Part shown: positions 1-11,330 of the stretch, piece after piece | Layout of the letters: every line of letters begins with the position of its first letter | Numbering within the stretch: the first letter of the stretch is position 1 | From: Albula goreensis | Taxonomy: Eukaryota; Chordata; Actinopteri; Albuliformes; Albulidae | Assembly (NCBI GenBank): GCA_022829145.1 | Contig: CM040743.1 | Coordinates: 6,678,646 to 6,742,645 of the forward strand | Direction of reading: 5' to 3' | DNA length: 64,000 bases | Made by a program: the position numbers and the translations under genes | Notes under the pieces: model-generated | The model's database searches: none | Seen by the model: only the letters and a program-made list of their open reading frames with translations | Told to the model about the DNA's origin: nothing

Positions 1-2399
1 ATCAGCAGACAGATCCTGTACATGTGAGGCTGCTGGACAGCGATGACACTGCACAGTTTAACTGGTTTCATCCCGTTTCCTCTCTGGTGAGGCTAGGGCG
101 ATTTCTGCCTCCCCAGTGTGAACCTCCGGCCTGGGCTGGTAATGACGTGGCTAGGGCTGGATCACTCAGCTGTGAACCCCACCACTGTCTCACAAACAGG
201 AGCTTTTACTCCTGGAGCCACTTGAAGACCCGTTAGTTATGATATAAACTCAATAATCTGTTGAATTATCCGCTACCTCCTACATACAGTTGTTGAGCGA
301 GAATGGTCTCTCAAGAACATTGAGATTAAGAAACGTTGCCGCGTCAACAGAAGTTGCAAGGGATTTGTCTTGATTGCTCGCTTACATCCCAACAACACAA
401 CATACGGTAATGAGCGCTGAAAGCAGCTAAAAGCCTCCCACACAGACACACACAGCCTCATTTGTAAGTAATACAGTGCAGCGCTGTGCTGTCCAAATGA
501 ATTAAAATGAAAAAGTCTCAATTCGACTGAAAAACGACATAAAAAAAAGTCTGATGTTCTCTAATGGAGGTAATGAAAGTAGCGATCAAAACAAGACTTT
601 ACAACATCATTTTCTTTGTTTTGGTTATGCGTTTTTATCAGAGATAAACATGTCCTTTTTGATTTATTTTTTACTTTAAAATAGAGTAGCGTATGTCATT
701 AAAGGGACTGATGTCCATTTTGACTGAACTGCATATTACCCATAAAGAGACTGTGTTTGTTTGAATCCAAATTCTCCTGCTGATGTGTGAGGCGACGGAG
801 TAAGAGACTGTGTTTGAGTGCAGTGGTGTTGATTTGGGAGAGGGTCAGACGCTGGCCGGTTTGGAGGTGTGAGCAGTGCCGAAAACGTTCTCGCGTCCGC
901 ACCAGCTGCAGTCCTGACCATATCATTAAGAGCAGCGGCTGCCATCTTCCTGCTGGTGATCCGGGGCAGATCTTGTCTTCTAGACTGTTCTGTATCTCAC
1001 CAGCTTGACAGCTTCAGTCTGGCCTCCCTGACAGCATGGACAGGAAGTGTGTTTGAGGTTTGAGTGTGTGTGGGGATGGTGGGTGGGGGGGCCGTATAGC
1101 CTGAATATGAGCCCATATCCATTAGTGCTTTGTTTAGGATTACATTTTTGGAGGGGGGTGGTGAGATGGAGACCATCTGATTTCCTCAGAAGTTTTCAGC
1201 TGAAAATTCCACCCTCACAGAAATTAAATATTTCTAAGATTTTAATAGCCATTACCACACATAGCAACATTTGGGAAAATATAAAAAAAAATCTGTGGGT
1301 TTTTTGGTGTTGCATTGTTGCTGGGAAATATGTTTATATTCATCACCTTTTCCTTATATACATTACATTTTCCTGTATGTCCATATGATTAGACCGTTGC
1401 AGTATATTCTCTTTTTGTTATGGCTGTTCACAGTGAAAGTGTTTGCAGAAGAGGGACTGGTACTGCTGAGGTGAGCTAATTCAGTACTGCAGTGATACAG
1501 CTGGATCACTCTCAGTAGGAAAAAAAAGAGTCTTTTCGCAGTGTCACCTGTCAAATCCTGCAGCGCATCAGAGTTTCGCTGCCATAATGGATTCTGGCAG
1601 ACACAGAGGATCAATAGAAACTTCTGCACTGACAGGTTTCACAGGATCTCCTTCAGTGTCCTCCAGGCAGAGACTGATGCAGAACCTTCTGATCACATGG
1701 GCGTCCTATATGGCCGGGAAAGACGTGGCGAGGCCTGCTTAGCGGTATCAAACGCTTCAGCGGGCCCTGCTATATATCAGCACAAATTAGCAATCTCAAA
1801 GGTGCAATGAATCCCTCAACTGTGATTTATCAATTTATAATTTACCATTTTGTTATAGAGGGGACTATTTGTGGGAGTTAGCCTGGCAGCATGTAGCTCA
1901 CAGCAGCTAGCCTCTTTTTTTCATGTCACGCTATGAGGTCTTGTTTGTCAGTGGTGGTCTGTGTCCAGTACGGTTGACTGACAGAGCCGAAGCTGCGGAG
2001 GCCGGCTCTGTGGTAGCCCCTCTGATGTTTATCTGTTACTAACACGGTCCCGAGTGCCTTGCAGAACAGTGGTCACTGTCAGAACAATTTCCTGCTGCAA
2101 ACAGCTCCAGTCTCCTACTCTGTTCTTCTAGAACAGTGCTTTGACATGTTCTCTTGGCCTCTTTTTCGTTGTATCTTTCTGCCTTCATGTAACACCCCGT
2201 CTGCTCTTGGGGGTGGATGTTTTTTTTTATTGGACCGATTTCACCATGCCCCTGGGTGTATATCTCAGGCATTCCTTTCTGTGACCTGTTTTGTCATCAG
2301 GAATGAGAAGAATTGTGTGGTTTACTTTGCTTATTGTTGGTTGAAGTAAACTTCAAATCTGCAGACCATGAAAAAAAAAATCCTTGGTCATTCTCAAAA
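1..2399. other. unique non-coding sequence
   Basis: No gene, RNA gene or clear repeat is visible. Both strands are broken by stops every few dozen codons and the short open frames resemble no protein family I know. Local features are only short homopolymers. Probably intronic or intergenic. Confidence 0.6.
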
Positions 2400-2453
2400 G
2401 AAGCGCTAATTTACAATAGCTGTGACCAGGCCACTCCCACTGCCACACCCCCT

Positions 2454-2496
2454 TTCAGCCAATTGGTATGAAACCAATTCATACCAATTGGCTGAA
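2454..2496. repeat. perfect 19-bp inverted repeat (hairpin)
   Basis: Arms at 2454-2472 and 2478-2496 are exact reverse complements (TTCAGCCAATTGGTATGAA and its complement) separated by five bases (ACCAA). The symmetry stops one base outside each arm. The arm core AATTGG contains a CCAAT-type box on either strand. It sits just upstream of a CA-rich stretch and a CCAA/CCTA tail, so it may be part of a degraded dispersed element rather than an isolated hairpin. Confidence 0.9.
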
Positions 2497-2603
2497 CATA
2501 AACACACACCTTCACACACACACATACACTTGACCTCCATACCAAATTTCAACCTCCTAGGGCAAAAACTGTGGCCGCCAAAGGGTGGGGACATTTTTGT
2601 GAA

Positions 2604-2638
2604 ACAACCAACCAACAAACCAACCTACCTACCTACTG
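2604..2638. repeat. CCAA/CCTA tetranucleotide tract
   Basis: A run of ACCA units changes to CTAC units. Tetranucleotide tracts like this often form the 3' tail of non-LTR retroelements. The preceding 80 bases (about 2530-2600) read like a repeat end but I cannot name the family. Confidence 0.55.
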
Positions 2639-2639
2639 A

Positions 2640-4890
2640 GCTGCTGGTCGCAGATAAAAAAGGCATTCAAGATGGTGGCTGCTTCAGCCGATGTTGAAAC
2701 TTATAAGGAACGGAGAAAGGGCTGTTATGACAGGGAGCTCCTTGACGTGGTGTCTGGAGAGGTTCGTCGTGCCCTTCAGCTTTCAGGAACAAAGAGGCTT
2801 CGATTTGAAAGGCATTCCAGGCGCTGTGATGGTGCGACCCTGGTCAGGGTGACATTTAGCTCGGCCTCATTTCCCTCAGCGATCCACTCGGCAGCGGCCC
2901 GCCTGATTTGCGAGTTCTTAAAGGGACAATGAGGATGCTTGCTGTGAAGAGCCAACGTTCGCTGTTCACTGGCCTCACAGTTCTGCTGTGTCAAATTTTG
3001 GAGTGTGGGATGGGTGGGGGGTTGGGGGGGTGGGAGGCCGAAAACCAAAATGTTTTTCATTTGTTTGGAAGGCTGGACCCTAAGGTTGTGGCAGTAGTAA
3101 TTACATGTAACCCTGACCCTCCAAACATTAAACTCATTCAATGAATAATAAAAGGAAAATAAAGCCAGGCCCTGAGGTTTTGAATACATTGCCCTGAGTT
3201 TCTTGAACCCATAAATATATTTAAAGAACTGCCTTCCAAAACACAACAAACACTTATTACTTAATAATAATAATAATAATAGGATCTAGGACCCTAGGTT
3301 TCTTGCAGTATTAATAAATTGTAAGGGCTCCCATTACATACATATTACATGTATGTAATATGTATGTAATTTAAATAAACGCCATTCAATAAACAGATAA
3401 ATACTGGGAATGCCAGTGAAGTTGAAGGTGAACTCCTCACAGGATATTTATTCAGGGGTTGTATTTAATTCACTCTGGGAAGCAGTTTGTCATGTGAGAC
3501 AGCGCACTACACATTATGATGGTGCATGGGAGCTTTCAGACCGAGCACCCGTCAAGGACAGTTCTGGTCGGGGGAGCATTTTGTTTCTCCAAACTTTTTT
3601 TTTGTCTTCCGAAAGTGTTTGCTCGGGGCAATCAGGACAGCAGTGCACCCCTGTCCTTAAGCGGTTACCGAGGTGTGGGAACGTCTCTTATTCCCCTCAG
3701 TATGCTGGGGGAAAGCTATGTTCACGCTGCTTTGAAGAAAAAAACCTGGCAAAAAAACATGGTTTGCACATTATATTGCTGTGAGAGTTGTTTTGTGCAA
3801 GCCTGGGCTGTGTTGTTTGTTTGTCTCTGCACGTATTAGTGCGTTGGAATACACTCAGTTGAATATGGGGCTTCGCAGCCTGCAGCTGAGCGTGGAAACC
3901 TATTCATAGTAAATGTTTCTGGGAATGACACCCTCCTCTGACACCCCCAGTCCTTGCCAAGGAATGTAATAGTGTTTCATATTGTGCTTGTGCATGCTGC
4001 CAGTTCCATTAATATTTGACATGTTAATAGCACAATATGTGACACTAGGCCTAGTGCAGCCAGTATGGTGCAAGGATTCTGTTGTTCCTGTTTGGGGAAT
4101 ACACGGGGAGAGAAATTATGTATTTGTAAATAGTAACATTGTGAAATAGTTTAAAGTCTTTTCATTAGTTGTTGTGGAACATGGATGTGATGCAGGGCCG
4201 TTTCCGCACTTAGCAGGTCTGCTGAAGTTTTAGAGTATTTTCCTCTGCTTGGTTGACTTAAATGAATTTGTACAAAACAATCATTGAGCTAGAGACTTCA
4301 GTTCTAGAGTTTGGTGGTTCAGTTTTTAGACTTATGAAGCCATGGAGGGCTTACATCTTGCATAACGAGGTCTAGAGAAGATGGCCAAATAGCTTGGTGA
4401 ACAGAACAATAGTTTTTCTGTGCTTTATCTGCGCAGCATCTTGCTGTTAGTCATTCTTTTTCATTTGGCGCATATGGCCTGAATCATCTCTGGAGCTGCA
4501 GCAGCTGAGCACTTCTGAGCTCCAGTCATTATGAGTGACATTTTAGATCAGAGCAGTCCTCCACCGCAGGGCTGAACGATGAAAGGATATCTGCACACAG
4601 ATTAGCTCTCCGCTAAATGAGCGCATTACCTGTTTTATCGCTGTACCTTTTTATGTATTTGTGTATTTATTTGTTGGCACGGTTTTATCCCCTTTTCTAC
4701 CTAACTTGGAACACTGCTAGCCGTTGCTTTGCAGGCGGTAGAGGCAGCTGAGCTGCGCAGTCATCAGGTCAAAGGTCTGCAGGTTGTGCGCTGCCGGCAC
4801 AGGCAGAGTGTAGGCACCAAGCCCACCAGTGGGGGCGCTGTTGCATGATGATACCTTCTGCTGATACTACACCTAATCATACTCCGCCAT
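2640..4890. other. unique non-coding sequence with small repeats
   Basis: No supportable gene. Holds a short (TAA)n run at 3262-3281 and a perfect palindrome at 3333-3370. A stretch near 4700-4810 has a loosely tRNA-like look (ggtctgcaggtt) beside a reversed SINE, but no complete A and B boxes. The reading frame at 2672-2932 has no recognisable domain. Confidence 0.5.
3333..3370. repeat. perfect 18-bp palindrome, AT-rich
   Basis: Arms 3333-3350 (ATTACATACATATTACAT) and 3353-3370 are exact reverse complements with a two-base GT spacer. The arms are made of nested ATTACAT/ATGTAAT units, so it could extrude as a cruciform. It may be a relic of a tiny palindromic element or grown from a TACA microsatellite. 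Confidence 0.85.
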
Positions 4891-4896
4891 GTACTG

Positions 4897-5092
4897 TTAC
4901 ATTTAGACATTCAACAGATGCTCTTATCCAAAGACACTTACACAGTGTGCATTTTTTACACTCTATCTGTTTTTACAGCTGGATCATTTTAATTTCCCTA
5001 GGATACAATTCCAATGCCCTAGTTGGGTTTCAAACCTGCATCCTCTTGAGTTCTCAGCCCACCTACCTAAGCCATCAAGCATATGGCTCTGG
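4897..5092 (-). mobile_element. tRNA-derived SINE, reversed
   Basis: Read on the minus strand, the element has a tRNA-like B box at 5026-5036 (complement GGTTTGAAACC), then a body ending near 'ccagctgtaaaaa', and a tail whose plus-strand form is 'cagatgctcttatccaaag'. This order matches the common fish SINE type also seen at 62.3 kb. The A box is degenerate, so it is an old, inactive copy. Confidence 0.7.
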
Positions 5093-5327
5093 CACAGTCA
5101 TGATTCCGTTAAAGGCTGTTGACTGTGCCCCTCATGTCAACAACGCCTGTGCATTCCACACGCCGAGCCACCCTCCAGCCAGACCCGGTTCTGCCCTCAT
5201 GATCACTCACACAATTTTCTGGCTAACGGATTTCACACTGATGCCACCGGTTTTTGCGGAAAAAGTGACACAGGCTGTGGAAACGGCTGTGCGTTTAGCC
5301 CTGACTGAGAGTCCAGGGTGAGCTTAT

Positions 5328-5331
<4 letters not shown>

Positions 5332-5358
<27 letters not shown>
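5332..5358. repeat. (AG)n microsatellite
   Basis: Thirteen or so uninterrupted AG dinucleotides between unique flanks. Confidence 0.95.
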
Positions 5359-5545
5359 CTCCCCAGTGGCTTCGGCCAGCCGTGTTGGGATTTGAGGAGC
5401 TATTCGGCAGCGCTCCATAAATAGAAACGCTGAGAGACCCCGTGGTGTTAGAGATCGCTGGAGAGCGGGCCGGACAACTGCGGACATCTGTGTGTGGTTT
5501 ATATAGCGCAAGGGACCACGGTTCATGTTCTCATGACCTCTTGAG

Positions 5546-5690
5546 TCTATCCCACTCTCTTCTGTTCTGTTCCGTTCTGTTCACTTCTCTTCTTTTTCCT
5601 CTGCTATCCTCCTCCGTCTTTTCTTATCCTCTTTCCTTCCATTCCCCCTTTTATTTCCTCACCTCCCCCCTCCATTTTTGCCTTCTCTCT
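5546..5690. repeat. polypyrimidine tract with TTCTG pentamers
   Basis: About 145 bases that are almost all C and T, including tandem TTCTG/TTCCG pentamers near 5560-5582. Such strand-biased tracts can adopt triplex DNA. A splice-acceptor role was considered, but no plausible exon follows. Confidence 0.7.
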
Positions 5691-5930
5691 GCATGTCGTG
5701 ACGCTCAATTCCAGCAGTGCCTAGTTTTACAAAACCTCTGTTTTTCCATTTTTAGTTTAAAATGGAAAAAAGCACTGGGATATGGACAAAGGGAAGCTGG
5801 CCCTGGGTCAGTGCTCTAACTCTGAGATGCCCTGTGAATACAGGCCATGAGCTCTGAAGGGCTGAAAGCTGAGGGGTCGCATCCATCCACATGGAAAAGC
5901 TCCACACCCGCTGTGCTGTCCCAGTTTTGT

Positions 5931-6160
5931 TTAGCCGACCCCTCAACTCCCCCTTTTAGGGATTCATAAACCTAGAAATTCTGAAGGAAATACACCAGGG
6001 TTGCCAGATCAAAGTATTGTTACCCTATTACGGGTATTTCCAGTATGTGTTTAGCTGACCCCTCAACTCCCCTTTTTAGGGAATCATAAACCTTTAGATT
6101 CTGAAGGAAATACACCTGGGTTGCCTGATCAAAATATTATCACCCTATTATGGTATTTTT
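5931..6160. repeat. tandem duplication, period 120 bp
   Basis: Positions 5931-6030 align with 6051-6150 at an exact 120-base offset with about 11 differences per 100 bases. Both units carry 'cctcaactcccc', 'ctgaaggaaatacacc' and 'ccctatta'. The copies then drift apart. The duplication overlaps the left part of a terminal-inverted-repeat element. Confidence 0.85.
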
Positions 6161-6308
6161 GGAAGCTCAGGGTGAGGTACAGTGTTTTTAGGGTAAAACA
6201 TACCTGCAATTTCAGTGCTGCTCAAGGTGTTATGGTTAAGGAATTCATTTTTGGGTGGTCTTAAAAGAAAAATTTTGGGGAACTATGCTTAAGATCTGGC
6301 AACCCTGG
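5995..6308. mobile_element. MITE-like element with 16-bp inverted ends
   Basis: CCAGGGTTGCCAGATC at 5995-6010 is an exact reverse complement of 6293-6308, giving a 314-bp interval. Ends of the form CAGGGTTGCC are typical of hAT-type non-autonomous elements in fish (family knowledge). No matching 8-bp target duplication is visible. The left end is itself repeated in degenerate form at about 6115-6130 by the 120-bp duplication, so the boundary history is complicated. No coding capacity. Confidence 0.6.
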
Positions 6309-6309
6309 G

Positions 6310-8393
6310 ACTCCCAGGATTCCATTCTAGGCTGTGGACTTCGCCACTTACTGGTGCTTGAAATGGAGGTCAGATACTGGAGTACCGGCCCATTGCTTTA
6401 CTATCCAGTGTGCCGCATGTCTGTACATTCAGGCGGTGGGGTCTTCAAATAACCTGTTATCCCAGATGACATATTTCCAATACAATTGTGTTTCTGCCCC
6501 TAAACACCTGGATGTTGAGTTTATTAGTCAAATGTGGCGTCCGGTTTCAATCTTATAGAAATATGTTTTCAGATTCTGCTATTATTTTATGACATTTTGT
6601 CCTGTGCTTTTATTGTTGGATAAAGGTTACACTTGGTTTTGGATTCACCATATTCTTTGCTCAGTGGTGTAGATAGAAAGAGGAAGAAGTTGAGTGATGG
6701 ATCAGGCTGACGCAAGTCTATCAAAGAGAGAGCATTAAAAACTGTATGTTGAGTTATCCTCAATGGTTTCATAATATTTGACCCTAATCACATCAGGCCA
6801 ATCAGAATTACAATCTGGCTGTATTAGTGGATCATAGTATAAAAATAAAAAAAAAACTCAACTTAGCTAAGGTCAAAAGCCCACAGTTAGCAGTATCTGC
6901 GTAACATCTGTGTTATAATTAAAAAAAAGACCGCTTATCTCTATCTTTTTGCTATTTTTTGAGCTCTCATGAATAGAAAGCTTGCGTCATCGGTTATGTA
7001 CTGTGCACTGTGACTAATTGAATGTACTCCAAGCACCATGTGATCAAAAACTGTCATATGTAATGCTGTAATGTAATATAGCAGAGATGCATTTTTCTGC
7101 GAACCATAGCGCAGACTACAGTGGCAGTTGGTAGTCATGGCAGCGCTGGGGGGGATTGGGGCGGGCCTGAATTCTCTTGTACTGAAGTGCCCTTTCGGTG
7201 TGGGACCATCTGAGGTGAGCTGGGACTGATATCCCATCAGCCCCTGGGGGCCAGGATTTTTCAGCACCACTCCTCCCATAGGTTCCCATCATCCCTCAGC
7301 TCTCATTCGATTGGATCAGATTAGTCTCGCCGCCTCCGGGAGGGTTCGGGGGAGGGGTCAACGAGTCCAGCGATGCCACTGTAGGTCATCGGCACTCTTA
7401 ACCCAATAATTCCTCTGTCTATGAAGCGGCGTAATGGCCATGTGCCCCGGGGAAGTGGGAACTGAAAGATTTACAGACACCCCCTGCCCCCCCCACCCCA
7501 TATGCAAGCCACAGGGTCATGACAGGGTTATTATTCTGACGGAAAGAGCTCCAACAAACTCCCTCTGTTCCTGCACGTCCGTCTCCGTGGTCGCTGCCTG
7601 TCAGTCGGCATAATGTATTGTCTTTAATTTCCGTAAAGACATATACTTTTGATAGTTTGATACTGTGGTGTTAATGGTGTTTTACTTTTTTTTTCCAGAC
7701 ATTGTCATTTTTGATGTATTGTAATACACAGGGTCATACTTATCCAGTACTTTTGTTGAAATAAGAGACAAGAGAGGTCATTCTGTATTTGGTAATTGAG
7801 ACGTTTGAATTATTTTCCAGTTCATTATTTTGAATAATATTGAAAGGTGTTGTTAAAAGAATTTAGTTTTTGGCTGTTGTCGCACAGTATCTCTGAACTG
7901 ACTGCAGACTGACAGTGAAATTAGCAGAACAATGCAATCAAAATTCTGAAAACAAAAATGGCTGCCATGTCTTTCCAGGGAAGGGGTTGCTAGGCAACCT
8001 CTATCTGTACTTTCTTGAGAGTGGTGCTGGGGGAGAAAAATATATCCCACAACCATCATACCACCACAGTCAGGGGGTATATACTCAGATCAGCGTTCGT
8101 CTTCGCTGTCTGCCAGTTTGCGCTGACATGCACATTCAGTTCAGGATGTCCAATGTTTTTTTTTTTTTTTTTTTGCTCTAAATTAAAAGTACTTGACCTG
8201 AGAGCTCATTATGATTCTGCTCTCACCAATGTGCTCATTAGTTAGCATAATGCCGGTTGGGCCTGCTCGTTCCCTGATCCATTCTGTGGTCTGAGGGAGG
8301 GCTGGAATTTTTAGCAAAACAGTGAATTACAGCGTACAAGGATTACATTATAAAGTACAAGCGTGCTGCATCTTTCACAGACATCTGTTTCAG
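6310..8393. other. unique non-coding sequence
   Basis: No gene or identifiable mobile element. Contains A-rich runs near 6848-6860, a GC-richer, regulatory-looking stretch at about 7280-7460, and a run of 19 T at 8156-8174. Confidence 0.5.
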
Positions 8394-8548
8394 CAGAGGT
8401 GGAAAACCCCAGCATTAGGGAGTAGAAGTACTACCACGTATTTGTTCCACCTATGCACAGCTGATTATAACCAGCACAGCTCTTCAGCAAGGTAGATGAG
8501 CTAATAAGTGAAATGACCTGGTTTTTGTGCACAGGTAGGACAAATCTA
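8394..8548. mobile_element. palindromic hAT-like MITE, copy A (3' truncated)
   Basis: Starts with CAGAGGTGGAAAACCCCAGC and continues with 'agtagaagtactaccacgta', 'ttgttccacc' and 'cagctgatt', matching the left half of the complete copy at 44,402. The right arm is recognisable only as far as 'ggtaggacaaat', where the sequence diverges, so the terminal repeat is lost or decayed. Confidence 0.75.
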
Positions 8549-8696
8549 GCTTCTCATTACAGTAAGGCTGATGGATACCTGCAGATCTATAACAATATGT
8601 ATGAAGTATGAAATGATGTCATTTTCTGTCACAGTTGCACAATTTATGGATTTCTCAAACACAGTAATACGTCTCAGGACCCGAGGCCTGAGAGAT

Positions 8697-8790
8697 TGAC
8701 AGGTGTGTTCCTGGAGGGCCAGAATATATGCATGTTTTTTTGTTTCCATCGGTTACCCTGGCTCAATTAGATAATTAGCTGTATAGCAAT
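8697..8790. mobile_element. decayed DNA-element end
   Basis: The stretch 'gttcctggagggccag' followed by 'gctcaattagataatta' resembles the terminal part of a common fish non-autonomous element containing 'cctggagggcc' and 'caattag'. Only one end is visible. The call rests on general similarity. Confidence 0.35.
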
Positions 8791-8799
8791 GTCAGTGCA

Positions 8800-9574
8800 G
8801 CTTATTGATTAGACCACAGTAAGACATTTTATGTGTGGACACAAGTGCAGCTTCGGCTGTCATTGATGAGCTGATCAATAGTTGTGCCCATAATCTCAGA
8901 TTACACCCATGTTCATGCTGGGATAAATAATTAAGGGCATCGGTTGGGCCCTCTTGCCCGAATACTGGCCTGAGGGCATAATTAACAATGCTTCCGGACG
9001 GGACGATGGAGGTAAGAAGGACAGCTTGAGATCCTCATTCAGTCCGCACAGCGAGACGATGTTAAAGCACCCATTCCTAGATCTCTCACTCCCTGAACCA
9101 GACCCTCGAAAGGACCAAAGGGAGGGGAAGATATGGTCTGGTCTCCAGCTCTGTCTCTCTGTTTTTTTTTTTTTTAACGGTGGGTGATCGGCCACAGGTT
9201 GAATAAATGTGAATTTAATTGGTCTTGGCATTTGCATTGGAGTGAGATAGCGCCTTTTCCAGACAATGCAAATTATTTTCGGGAGGCTGAGCACAGGGCC
9301 AGTTCTGTGTAAATAAAAGCGGTATTATGCCTCAGTGAAGGCCTGGTGCCAAATGGTCGCCTGGCTACTGCATTTTTCCCACAAAAAAAATCGTAACATT
9401 TAATACACATTATTAAAAACTGTGACATGAAATTATATTAAAGAAGAGAATCTCTTCTAGTTGATTCTGTTTGTAAGTAAATTTTCAGGGCGGGATTTGT
9501 CAGCTCTGGGTAACAGATTACCATGAAATGGGATTTTGGTTCTTTGTTGGTTCATTAGTCCACAGTGCTTTCTA
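8800..9574. other. unique non-coding sequence
   Basis: No gene seen. Contains a T-run near 9162-9175. The sequence at 8900-9020 is AT/GC balanced with no repeat. Confidence 0.5.
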
Positions 9575-9752
9575 GCACCTTTAAAGGTTTTTCATTCATC
9601 CTGCTGGGGGAACTCTTAAAGGCTCATCTTAGATACAGAAATCTTTAATGGGTTCTCTATGTAACCCTCAGAATAAGGTTCTACAGAGAACCTGTGAGTG
9701 AAATCCATATCAAAGCAGAACCTTTAAGGGTTCCTCCAGCAGGACAAGGTGC
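9575..9752. repeat. inverted-repeat element (about 175 bp)
   Basis: The arm at 9600-9622 pairs with 9721-9743 with two mismatches in 23 (core CCTTTAAG and CCAGCAGG). Outside the arms, 'gcaccttt' and 'aaggtgc' continue a weaker symmetry. Inside are nested GGTTCT/AGAACC palindromes. The structure fits a foldback or MITE-type element, but I see no target duplication and cannot name the family. Confidence 0.65.
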
Positions 9753-10009
9753 ATGTAGGATTGGCGGGAGTGTAGAAGGAGATGGACTTTCCTTTTTATT
9801 GCTTTCAGTAGCTCTCTGTCCTTCTGCGTCTGCACATTTAGCCTTAATATAGCCACCTGCTGTATTATAATTTTGATATAATGCCCCGGGTTGAAAGTCG
9901 TTCTTTGATACTACATGTGGAGCACAGGCAGCTCATATAACAACAGCAGTGATGACAACCAAACAAATAATAGTTGCAGGGTAGAAAAAAAAACATTCAA
10001 TCCCTCTGT

Positions 10010-10330
10010 CAATATTATCCTAAATTAAAAATCATAACAGACACAGATGGGCACAAAACCGCTAATTAAAATGGATTTTCTTATTAATGCGTGAATGTAG
10101 TTATTTTTCGGGGTATTATCATTTTAAAAGAATAAATAAATTATATCTCATTCCATGCCAGATATCATGAGTCAGGCAAAGATAATTGTCCCACATTAAA
10201 AAAGCATCAGTATGTTGTATAATTATCGAATCTTCCATGGTAAATGGAAAATAAAGCACAAAGAACAATTTAATCTAAATTACATAAATATTAACATGAA
10301 ATATGAAATATGAAGAAAGATCTACACCCT
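10010..10330. promoter_or_regulatory. AT-rich block, possible conserved non-coding element
   Basis: Repeat-free and AT-rich, with several homeodomain-type TAAT cores (for example 'gctaattaaaatgg') and no coding potential. The texture resembles vertebrate conserved enhancers, but conservation cannot be judged from one sequence. Low confidence. Confidence 0.22.
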
Positions 10331-10369
10331 GTCATATGTATGTCATGAGAAACTCCCAATTTTTCAAGA

Positions 10370-10545
10370 CGTTTGCCTGGGCCTCCTGAGATCGGGGGGT
10401 TCAAATCCTGGTCACCCCATTGTTGGCCATGGCCGGAAGTCCGTATTGGCCAGGCTCGCCAGGGGTGATGGGGGGCAAGCCAGCTGGAGATTTCAGTTTT
10501 CCATCTGAACTCAGGTAGCTTATCAAGGTAAAATGCAGCTGAATT
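10370..10545 (+). mobile_element. tRNA-like SINE fragment
   Basis: A near-consensus B box GGTTCAAATCC lies at 10398-10408, followed by GC-rich sequence with 'gccaggggtgatgggggg'. A convincing A box is missing and the cloverleaf cannot be closed, so this is not a tRNA gene. It is more likely a decayed tRNA-derived SINE head. Confidence 0.4.
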
Positions 10546-10749
10546 GAAAATGAAGCTGAAGTGAATGCCAGAAGAAGGTAAGCCTTACTCTGCTTTATTT
10601 CTGTGTCTGTATTCCCCATCTCCTCATAGAGGTGCCTGCAAAACTTTGTTTACTTCATTGGACTTCATTGGATCCAGCAGGAACCCATCACTTTGCTGGA
10701 AGCACATCCCAGGAATCTGGGCAAAGGTTGTACCTCATCACAGTTATAC

Positions 10750-10919
10750 CACATTGCAAGTATTTAGCTGATGCCTTTTCTTAAAGTGACCGACAGTTGA
10801 TTGGACTAACCAGGGGCCAATCCACCCTGGGGGCGGTGTGGAGTTGGGGCCCTTGCTGTAGTGGTCGACCCTCCAGTTACCAGCCAATCTCCTTAGCTAC
10901 TAGACTGTAGGCTGCCTCA
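10750..10919 (-). mobile_element. degenerate SINE, reversed
   Basis: Contains in order 'tttagctgatgcctttt', 'aaagtgaccgacagttga', 'ggactaaccaggggccaat', 'ccttgct' and 'tagctactagactgtaggc'. This is the usual plus-strand appearance of a reversed fish tRNA-SINE, ending at the tRNA-like head. Several gaps and substitutions mark it as old. Confidence 0.6.
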
Positions 10920-10994
10920 GAGAGAGAGAAACTGGCCTGTTTCATTGTTACAAGACTTGACAAGTGGGCCCAGTCCGTCTGTAGTGGTTGCTGG

Positions 10995-11330
10995 TGCCCC
11001 CCTGTCGCGGTGCCCCGGGGCAGAGATCGCCAGCGCGCAGTCCTGACTTTGCAGTGCCTCCGTAGAGGTGAGTGGCACCCGATACCCCCCTTCTCCCTTA
11101 CATCAGCGAGGACAGGTCAGTCAAGGCCTCCCACAGCTCCGCAATGTCACCTGCGCCGTCCTTCGGCGAGGTCTCTCGCGCTCCAGCGAGATTTACGACA
11201 CGTGACCCCCCCCACGCCGGTTACCATCCTGACCTACCATCCTCCCGACGCTCATCCTGTCGATGCGCGGTAGTTTATCGCACCGCCCGCCTTCATTTCC
11301 TCCCGTAACCTTCCCCCATTAGCTCCGATA
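10995..11330 (+). promoter_or_regulatory. CpG-rich patch with splice donor
   Basis: By eye there are roughly 30 CpG dinucleotides in about 330 bases, near the number expected from base composition, whereas the surroundings are CpG-poor. A textbook donor AGAG|GTGAGT occurs with its GT at 11068-11069. This could be an unannotated promoter with a short first exon, but there is no TATA box, coding frame or other proof. It could also be a GC-rich enhancer. Confidence 0.35.

Noticed and set aside
5546-5760. Polypyrimidine tract as a splice acceptor
   Set aside because: No exon-like sequence with a donor follows, and the tract is longer and more repetitive than an acceptor.
10398-10408. B box GGTTCAAATCC suggesting a tRNA gene
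   Set aside because: No A box at the right distance and no cloverleaf. Treated as a SINE fragment.
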